DNA of 64,000 nucleotides from CAVXDY01 sp963760715 (lineage in GTDB: Bacteria; Actinomycetota; Thermoleophilia; Miltoncostaeales; Miltoncostaeaceae): assembly GCA_963760715.1 (NCBI GenBank), contig CAVXDY010000002.1:113746-177745 (forward strand), given 5' to 3'. The translations under genes and the position numbers were made by a program. Numbering within the stretch: position 1 is the first letter of the stretch; every line of letters starts with the position of its first letter. The notes below the pieces were generated by a model. It ran no database searches, was not told where the DNA came from, and saw only the letters and a program-made list of their open reading frames with translations. Shown here piece by piece: positions 59,445 through 64,000 of this stretch.

Positions 59445-59954
59445 ATGACGGGCGCGCCGGTCGTCATCGGCTGGATCGGCCGTCCCCACGGCCTGGGGGG
59501 CGAGGTGCGCACCCGGCCCACCGGCGCCACGCTGGCGGCGCTCCGGCCGGGGCAGTCCGTGGAGGTTCAGCCGAAGGGGGGTGAGCCCCGTCGGATGGTG
59601 GTGGCGAGCCGCTCCGGCACCGACGAGCGCCCCATCCTCTCCTTCCAGGGCGTCCAGACCCGCGACGAGGCGCTCGCCCTGGCCGGCGCGACCGTGGCCG
59701 TGGAGGCCGACGCGGTGGCCTCGCTGCCCGATCCGGACACCTTCTACGTGCGCGATCTGGTCGGGTGTGAGGTGCTCCTGGGCGAGCGGCCCGCCGGCAC
59801 GGTCGCCGAGGTGCACGCGGCCCCGGCCAACGACGTGCTCGAGGTGAGCGGCGCCGACGGCGACCTGCTCGTGCCCTTCACCGCCGATGCCATCGTCGAG
59901 CTCGACCTCGCCTCCCGGCGGATCGTGGTCCGCGCCGACCTCCTGACGGGCTGA
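59445..59954 (+). CDS. rimM: 16S rRNA maturation factor RimM
   Basis: 169-residue factor for 30S head assembly that binds S19. The N-terminal RimM barrel begins VVIGWIGRPHGLGGEVRTRPTG. The C-terminal PRC-barrel has FYVRDLVGCEVLL, the ANDVLEV segment, and LLVPFTADAIVELDLASRRI. It lies 15 bases after the KH gene and 6 bases before trmD. Confidence 0.94.
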   Translation: MTGAPVVIGWIGRPHGLGGEVRTRPTGATLAALRPGQSVEVQPKGGEPRRMVVASRSGTDERPILSFQGVQTRDEALALAGATVAVEADAVASLPDPDTFYVRDLVGCEVLLGERPAGTVAEVHAAPANDVLEVSGADGDLLVPFTADAIVELDLASRRIVVRADLLTG

Positions 59955-59960
59955 GCCGCC

Positions 59961-60635
59961 GTGCAGATCGACGTCTTCACGCTCTTCCCCGAATGGTTCG
60001 ACTGGATGCGCCGCCCGCGCCATCTGGCCAACGCGGCGATCTCGGCCGGTCTCGAGCTGCGCTGCTTCTCGCCCCGCGACACCACCCCGCTGCCGCACGC
60101 CCAGGTGGACGACTCCCCGTACGGCGGCGGCCCCGGGATGGTGATGCGCATCGACGTCATGGCGGCCGCCCTGGAGGCCGTCTACGGCGAGCCCGCGGAG
60201 CGGGTGAGGGAGGCGCGCCGCGTGGCCGTCCTCACCCCCCGCGGACGCCCGTTCACCGACGCCGTGGCGCGCGAGCTGGCCGACGAGCCCGCCCTCACGC
60301 TGCTCTGCGGGCGCTACGAGGGCTTCGACGAGCGCGTGACCGAGATGCTGGCCAACGACGCCCTCTGCCTGGGCCCGTTCGTCCTCGCGGGCGGCGAGGT
60401 GGCCGCGATGGCCGTCATCGACGCCGTGGGCCGCCGCCTGCCGGGCGCGCTGGGCAACGCGGAGAGCCTCGCGGACGAGTCGTTCTCCGAGGCCCTGGGC
60501 GGCGGCATCGAGCACCCCCACTACACGCGTCCCGCGAATTTCCGCGGCAGCGCGGTGCCGGACGTGCTCCTCTCGGGCGATCACGGCGCCATCGCCCGCT
60601 GGCGGGCCGAGCGGGTGCTGCCGCCTCGATCCTGA
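59961..60635 (+). CDS. trmD: tRNA (guanine-37-N1)-methyltransferase
   Basis: Knotted SPOUT methyltransferase that modifies G37 next to the anticodon and prevents frameshifting. In 224 residues: IDVFTLFPEWFDWM at the start, DDSPYGGGPGMVM, LCGRYEGFDERV at the SAM knot, VLAGGEVAAMAVIDAVGRRLPG, and HPHYTRPANFRG. The start is a GTG. The expected catalytic Asp region near the C-terminus reads ADESFSEALGGGIEHP, slightly shorter than in E. coli. rplS follows after 89 bases with its own promoter-like box. Confidence 0.94.
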   Translation: MQIDVFTLFPEWFDWMRRPRHLANAAISAGLELRCFSPRDTTPLPHAQVDDSPYGGGPGMVMRIDVMAAALEAVYGEPAERVREARRVAVLTPRGRPFTDAVARELADEPALTLLCGRYEGFDERVTEMLANDALCLGPFVLAGGEVAAMAVIDAVGRRLPGALGNAESLADESFSEALGGGIEHPHYTRPANFRGSAVPDVLLSGDHGAIARWRAERVLPPRS

Positions 60636-60663
60636 CGGCATCCGGCCCGCGGCGGTCGCTTGC

Positions 60664-60669
60664 TATGCT
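60664..60669 (+). promoter_or_regulatory. Candidate -10 box for rplS
   Basis: TATGCT (in GCTATGCTCG) lies 55 bases before the rplS ATG. The leader contains a small stem (CCGGG at 60684-60688 with CCCGG at 60695-60699) and a GAGGAG ribosome-binding site. It suggests separate expression of L19 from trmD. Confidence 0.45.
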
Positions 60670-60724
60670 CGCCGTCGTTCTTTCCGGGAGCAGGCCCGGG
60701 CACTTCGAGTGAGGAGCACGGGCG

Positions 60725-61072
60725 ATGTCCGTCATCGAAAGCCTCGAGCGCGAGCAGCTGCGCGACGACGTTCCCACCTTCAAGGCCGGCGATACGGTCA
60801 AGGTGCATTTCCGGGTCATCGAGGGCTCGCGCCAGCGCGTGCAGGTGTTCGAGGGCACGGTCATCAAGCGCCAGGGCTCCACGAACCGCGAGACATTCAC
60901 CGTTCGCAAGCAGAGCTTCGGCGTCGGCGTGGAGCGCACCTTCCCCGTCCACTCCCCCAAGATCGAGCGCATCGAGCGCGTGATGGAGGGTGACGTGACC
61001 CGCGCGAAGCTCTACTACCTGCGCGGCAAGGTGGGGAAGAAGGCGCGCATCCGCGAGAAGCAGCGGGTCTAG
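60725..61072 (+). CDS. rplS: 50S ribosomal protein L19
   Basis: 115-residue ribosomal protein at the 30S-50S interface. Segments FKAGDTVKVHFRVIEGSRQRVQVFEG and FGVGVERTFPVHSPKIERIE are diagnostic, with the basic tail GKVGKKARIREKQ. The ATG at 60725 has GAGGAG upstream. Its stop codon is in frame with the following rnhB reading frame. Confidence 0.96.
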   Translation: MSVIESLEREQLRDDVPTFKAGDTVKVHFRVIEGSRQRVQVFEGTVIKRQGSTNRETFTVRKQSFGVGVERTFPVHSPKIERIERVMEGDVTRAKLYYLRGKVGKKARIREKQRV

Positions 61073-61084
61073 GGCCTCAGGGCC

Positions 61085-61771
61085 CTGAGCCGGACGGCTC
61101 CCCGGGCTCGCCCCCGCCCGGCCCGCCGCTCGTCCGGACGCCGTCCGGCGGTCCGGCTCTTCGCGCACGACCGGTCCTTCGGCGAGCGGCGCATCGCCGG
61201 GGCCGACGAGGCCGGCCGAGGGTGCCTCGCCGGACCGCTCGTGGTGGCGGCGGTCTGCATCGACCTCGAGGCCCTCGGGATGCGCGGCCGGCGCGCGCTG
61301 GGTGACCTCGACGACTCGAAGCGCCTCGCCGCGCCGGTCCGCGAGCGGGTGGCCGAGGCGATCATGCGCCACGCGGAGCAGGTGGTCGTGCTGGTCGCCG
61401 GTCACGCCACGGTCGACCGCGACGGCCTCCACACGACCAACCTGCGGCTCCTGGGGCGGGCGCTGGCGATGCTCACCCCCTGCCCGTCGGTCTGCCTGGT
61501 CGATGGGTTCCATCTCGGGCCCGCCGCGCCTCCGCACCGGAGGGTCGTGGGAGGCGACCATCGAAGCGCCTCGATCGCGGCCGCGTCGGTGATCGCCAAG
61601 ACCGCCCGCGACCGCCTCATGGCCGGGCCGATGGCCGAGGCCCACCCCGGCTTCGGATTCGATCAGCACGTCGGCTACGCCACCCCCGACCACCACGCCG
61701 CCCTGCGGATCCGGGGGCTGTCGCCGATCCACCGGCGTTCCTTCAACTCGGCGGCGTACCCCACGGCCTGA
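61085..61771 (+). CDS. rnhB: Ribonuclease HII, apparent non-canonical start
   Basis: Removes RNA from RNA-DNA hybrids and single ribonucleotides from DNA. The catalytic motif GADEAGRGCLAGPLV carries the first Asp-Glu pair, DLDDSKRLAA the next Asp, LVDGFHL another, and SIAAASVIAKTARD the C-terminal signature. The first ATG, GTG or TTG in frame is the GTG at 61241, after the essential DEAGRG motif, so it cannot be the true start. Between the rplS stop and that motif the only near-cognate codon giving a normal N-terminus is CTG at 61085 (228 residues). Either CTG is used or a base upstream is wrong. Confidence 0.8.
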   Translation: MSRTAPRARPRPARRSSGRRPAVRLFAHDRSFGERRIAGADEAGRGCLAGPLVVAAVCIDLEALGMRGRRALGDLDDSKRLAAPVRERVAEAIMRHAEQVVVLVAGHATVDRDGLHTTNLRLLGRALAMLTPCPSVCLVDGFHLGPAAPPHRRVVGGDHRSASIAAASVIAKTARDRLMAGPMAEAHPGFGFDQHVGYATPDHHAALRIRGLSPIHRRSFNSAAYPTA

Positions 61772-61788
61772 GGGGCGTCGGGCCACGC

Positions 61789-62148
61789 TCACCACTCGCC
61801 GACCGCGCCCGGCAGGTGGCGCACGCGGGCCCGGAACCGGCTCAGCCCCACCGCGAGGAGGTCGAGCCGAACCGTCCGGTCCGCGAGCTCGGGGCGCGGG
61901 GCGAGGTAGGCCTCGGCCGCCCGCCGGATCCGGTCCCGCTGGGCGGTCGTGACCGGCTCGATGAGCGCCGCCCGGTCGCCGCGTGCCTTGACCTCGCAGA
62001 AGGCCACGACGTCGCCGCGCGCCGCCACCAGGTCCAGCTCGCCTCCGGCCGCGCGATGGCGCGTGGAGAGGATCGTCCACCCCCGCCGCCGCAGGTGCCG
62101 GGCGGCGGCGGCCTCACCGCGCCGCCCCTCCTCGTAGTCGCGTCCCAT
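61789..62148 (-). CDS. yraN: UPF0102 family protein YraN
   Basis: 119-residue protein of the restriction-endonuclease-like YraN family. GEAAAARHLRRRGW at the start and GGELDLVAARGDVVAFCEVKAR with the intact acidic/Lys nuclease-like motif (E-D...EVK) are diagnostic. Function is unproven; it is often found between rnhB and comM. Here it is in that neighbourhood but inverted, convergent with rnhB across a 17-base gap. Confidence 0.9.
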   Translation of the reverse strand: MGRDYEEGRRGEAAAARHLRRRGWTILSTRHRAAGGELDLVAARGDVVAFCEVKARGDRAALIEPVTTAQRDRIRRAAEAYLAPRPELADRTVRLDLLAVGLSRFRARVRHLPGAVGEW

Positions 62149-62153
62149 GCCCG

Positions 62154-62193
62154 GATCCTGCGCCGTCGGCGTGCCACGGCGCGACGCGGGATC
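62154..62193. terminator. Imperfect hairpin between the enolase-like gene and yraN
   Basis: GCGCCGT (62160-62166) pairs with ACGGCGC (62176-62182) around a 9-base loop. Outer GATCC (62154-62158) and GGATC (62189-62193) extend the stem across an internal bulge. On the minus strand it lies after the enolase-like stop codon and just before yraN, where it could end the upstream transcript. There is no T-tract. Confidence 0.4.
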
Positions 62194-62225
62194 GTGTCAG
62201 CCGGCGCGCGACTTCGTGCCGGCGC

Positions 62226-63284
62226 TCACTCCCCCCAGCGAAAGCCGGTCCGCGAGGCCGCCACCGGCAACGGGCTGGCCGGGAGGTCGGGCGGCGCGAC
62301 CGGCTCGTTGTAGCCGGAGGGGGCCGTGTCGTTCGGGGAGTCCGGGTGGAACAGGGAGGCCAGGTACTGGATCTGCCCCCGCCCGGGGCCCAGCTCGGTC
62401 TGCCCTCCGCCGTAGATGCCGATCCCGTGGGCCGCGAGATGGTCGTAGGCCGCGAACAGGCGGCTCAGCGGGCCGAAGCGCGACGGCTTGACGTTGATCA
62501 TCCGCGGCCTCCATTCGAGGGCCTCGATGTCGGCGACCGAGTGGATCGGCGCGTCCCAGGTCACGCGGTCCTCGTGGCCGGCGAGAACCGCCTTGACGTC
62601 GGGCGACATGCGCGGATCCTCGATCCAGGCGTCGGGGAACCGGCCGAGGACGCGCTCGTAGGTGCGCGGGTCCTCCGGGACCCCGAAGGGCACGTCGTCG
62701 TACTGCCCCTTCATGTCGAGCGTGTCGATCGCGCCGAGGTCCGCGAGGGCGGCCATCAGCTGGTCGGACCAGTCGTCGGTCGGGTCGAGCTTGAAGCGCA
62801 GGCTGGGCTCCCGGGCGAGGCGGTCCACGACCCGCGCCGGAGTGGGGGGATCGTCGAGGCGGGTGGAGACCACGAAGCGCAGGGGGCGGGGCGTCATCCC
62901 CAGCGCATCCGCCAGGCTCGTCCCGGCCTGCCGCAGCGCCAGGTCCAGCCCCGCGCTCTCGTAGGCCCAGCGCCGGTAGTCGATGGACATCTTGGGGCGC
63001 ACGGCGGCGCCGGCGTGGAAGAGGTCGAGGCCGCCCAGCCGCTCCGAGAAGCCGTCGAAGTCGAACTCGCCGGCGAGCGGGAGCACCGGGCCCGCATCCG
63101 CCTGGGAGCGGTGCTCCGACTCCTCGTAGCAGACGTCCTCGCCCACGCCCTCCTCACCGCCGCCGTGAAGGCGGATCACCGTGGTCAGGCGCCGGAACTC
63201 GGGGGTCAGCTCGAGGGTGAGGACCTCGAGCGAGTAGCCCTCGACCCTCAGCGGCAGGCCCGCGATCCGGTCGTAGGAGCTCAC
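62226..63284 (-). CDS. Enolase-superfamily protein of unknown substrate
   Basis: 352-residue protein with the capping domain and barrel of the enolase (mandelate racemase/muconate lactonising) superfamily. In order: LRFKLDPTDDW with a candidate catalytic Lys, DTLDMKGQYDD with the first metal Asp, WIEDPRMS with the metal Glu, VTWDAP with the third acidic ligand, and INVKPSRFG with the second Lys. The Gly-rich end GIYGGGQTELGPGRGQIQYL is distinctive. The arrangement could support proton abstraction from a carboxylate substrate. The GTG overlaps the stop of a VOC-domain gene, suggesting paired function. I cannot name the reaction. Confidence 0.75.
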   Translation of the reverse strand: MSSYDRIAGLPLRVEGYSLEVLTLELTPEFRRLTTVIRLHGGGEEGVGEDVCYEESEHRSQADAGPVLPLAGEFDFDGFSERLGGLDLFHAGAAVRPKMSIDYRRWAYESAGLDLALRQAGTSLADALGMTPRPLRFVVSTRLDDPPTPARVVDRLAREPSLRFKLDPTDDWSDQLMAALADLGAIDTLDMKGQYDDVPFGVPEDPRTYERVLGRFPDAWIEDPRMSPDVKAVLAGHEDRVTWDAPIHSVADIEALEWRPRMINVKPSRFGPLSRLFAAYDHLAAHGIGIYGGGQTELGPGRGQIQYLASLFHPDSPNDTAPSGYNEPVAPPDLPASPLPVAASRTGFRWGE

Positions 63285-63613
63285 GCGGGGTCGTCCGGCG
63301 CGGGGTAGGCGATGATCTCCGTCTGGAGGGCGCCGGGGCCCGCGAGGTAGATGCTGCGGGTCGCGTCGCGGTGGGTGGCGATGGTGGCGCCGTGCTCGGC
63401 CGCGAGGCGCTCCAGCTCCTCCTGGTCGACCCGGAACGCGACGTGGCTCGGGTGCTGGTCGGGCAGCACGAAGGCGAGCTTGGCGCCGCCGGACTCCACG
63501 AGCGCCCAGGTCGGGTCCTGGTGGAGGACGGTGGTGCCGGGGACGGTGCGGCGCTGCCATTCGACGGCCTCGGCGATGTCCGGGACCTGCTGGGCGATGT
63601 GATCGAGCTGCAC
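63281..63613 (-). CDS. VOC (glyoxalase/dioxygenase fold) protein
   Basis: 110-residue single-module vicinal-oxygen-chelate protein. It starts QLDHIAQQVPDI with a metal-type His, has PSHVAFRVDQEELERLAAEHG with a second His, and ends SIYLAGPGALQTEIIAY with a Glu at the usual metal position. These are enough ligands for an active metalloprotein as a dimer. The GTG at 63613 follows GGAG by 5 bases. It is cotranscribed with the enolase-superfamily gene (GTGA overlap). An epimerase or isomerase role beside the enolase-type enzyme is plausible but unproven. Confidence 0.75.
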   Translation of the reverse strand: MQLDHIAQQVPDIAEAVEWQRRTVPGTTVLHQDPTWALVESGGAKLAFVLPDQHPSHVAFRVDQEELERLAAEHGATIATHRDATRSIYLAGPGALQTEIIAYPAPDDPA

Positions 63614-63743
63614 GGGTGCTCCTCTCCGCGAATCCACACCAAGGTTAGGCCGTCGAGCGTGTCCCAGGTCGTGACACTCCGGCGCGACAGCCGGCACCGC
63701 CCCGCCGCGATCCGCCCGATGCCCCGCTGCGAGCCTCGTCGCC

Positions 63744-64000
63744 GTGGTCGCCCAAATGCTCAGCCCCGCGGTCCTGGGACTCGAGACCTCCACCGTGGAG
63801 GTCGAGGTCGACCTGCGGGCCGGCCTTCCGGCGTTCTCGGTGGTCGGGCTGCCCGACGCGGCGGTCCAGGAGGCGCGCGAGCGCGTCCGCTCCGGGCTCG
63901 CGAACCAGGCTTTCGCGGTGCCGGCGCGCCGGATCGTGGCCAACCTGGCGCCGGCCGACCTCCGCAAGGCCGGGCCGCAGTACGACCTCCCACTGGCCCT
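63744..64000 (+). CDS. comM: ComM/YifB family AAA ATPase (Mg-chelatase-like), start only
   Basis: The first 85 codons of a gene leaving the window. The N-terminus (MLSPAVLGLETSTVEVEVDL, then GLPAFSVVGLPDAAVQEARERVRSGL) is the Lon-protease-like S5 domain that opens ComM/YifB proteins. A later segment, ARRIVANLAPADLRKAG, is also diagnostic. ComM is a hexameric branch-migration helicase in natural transformation; actinobacterial homologues usually sit with rnhB, yraN and dprA, as here. Starts at the GTG at 63744 or the ATG at 63756 are both possible. Confidence 0.88.
   Translation, partial: MVAQMLSPAVLGLETSTVEVEVDLRAGLPAFSVVGLPDAAVQEARERVRSGLANQAFAVPARRIVANLAPADLRKAGPQYDLPLA

Noticed and set aside
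1..64000. tRNA, rRNA, SRP RNA or CRISPR arrays
   Set aside because: I scanned the gaps, all shorter than 170 bases, and saw no cloverleaf, no conserved rRNA segment and no regularly spaced repeats. A covariance-model search would be needed to exclude a small ncRNA.

Overview
The window is 64 kb of very GC-rich, gene-dense bacterial chromosome. Codons are strongly biased to G or C at the third position, GTG starts are common, and neighbouring genes often overlap by 1 to 4 bases (ATGA, GTGA, TGATG). The gene set points to a deep-branching actinobacterium: a SepIVA-like coiled-coil gene after coaD, DUF177-rpmF-plsX-acpP-rnc-smc-ftsY-ffh, a trimeric PNP beside a PmmB-like mutase, and a long actinobacterial-type DeoC. 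A Thermoleophilia-like lineage is my inference from overall style; no rRNA is present to confirm it. I saw no rRNA, tRNA, CRISPR array or phage region, and no gene-free stretch above 300 bases.

Layout. (1) Positions 1-16905: a nucleoside uptake and catabolism island. One minus-strand operon runs HAD phosphatase, cdd, deoA, BmpA-type lipoprotein, two-domain ABC ATPase and a fused ABC permease that leaves the window. Divergent from it are adenosine deaminase and an odd S-adenosylhomocysteine-hydrolase-like gene. A second minus-strand operon runs pnp, phosphopentose/hexose mutase, deoC, ALDH, truncated ALDH partner, psuG and psuK. Together these could import nucleosides, release the base, isomerise (deoxy)ribose-1-phosphate, cleave deoxyribose-5-phosphate to glyceraldehyde-3-phosphate and acetaldehyde, oxidise the aldehyde, and degrade pseudouridine. 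(2) 16948-20438: nadB-nadA-nadC for NAD synthesis from aspartate, behind a candidate operator. (3) 20534-30105: aromatic amino-acid genes hisC-aroF-tyrA and aroA, then cmk-plsC-der, with a small secreted peptide, a hydrolase and an unknown gene between. A 159-bp MITE sits exactly in the aroF stop codon. (4) 30256-39247: DUF3352-type lipoprotein, metK, priA, an aromatic ammonia-lyase-fold protein without the cofactor-forming serine, an unknown protein and a membrane Ser/Thr kinase. (5) 39301-46471: def-fmt-rsmB-rpe-ribD-ribE-ribBA-ribH, with rpmB convergent. (6) 46548-61771: a long plus-strand housekeeping array from recG to rnhB. (7) 61789-64000: yraN, an enolase-superfamily gene with a VOC-domain gene, and the start of comM.

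Three things stand out. First, four conserved genes (psuG, nadC, der, ribE) each carry one extra base that breaks the frame. All four are insertions next to short runs, which looks like a consensus-sequence artefact. Second, several intact-looking enzymes have lost key catalytic residues: the ammonia-lyase-like protein, the SAHH-like protein, an alpha/beta hydrolase and RNase III. Third, six genes carry a TANNNT box exactly 6-7 bases before the start codon, the arrangement of leaderless promoters.
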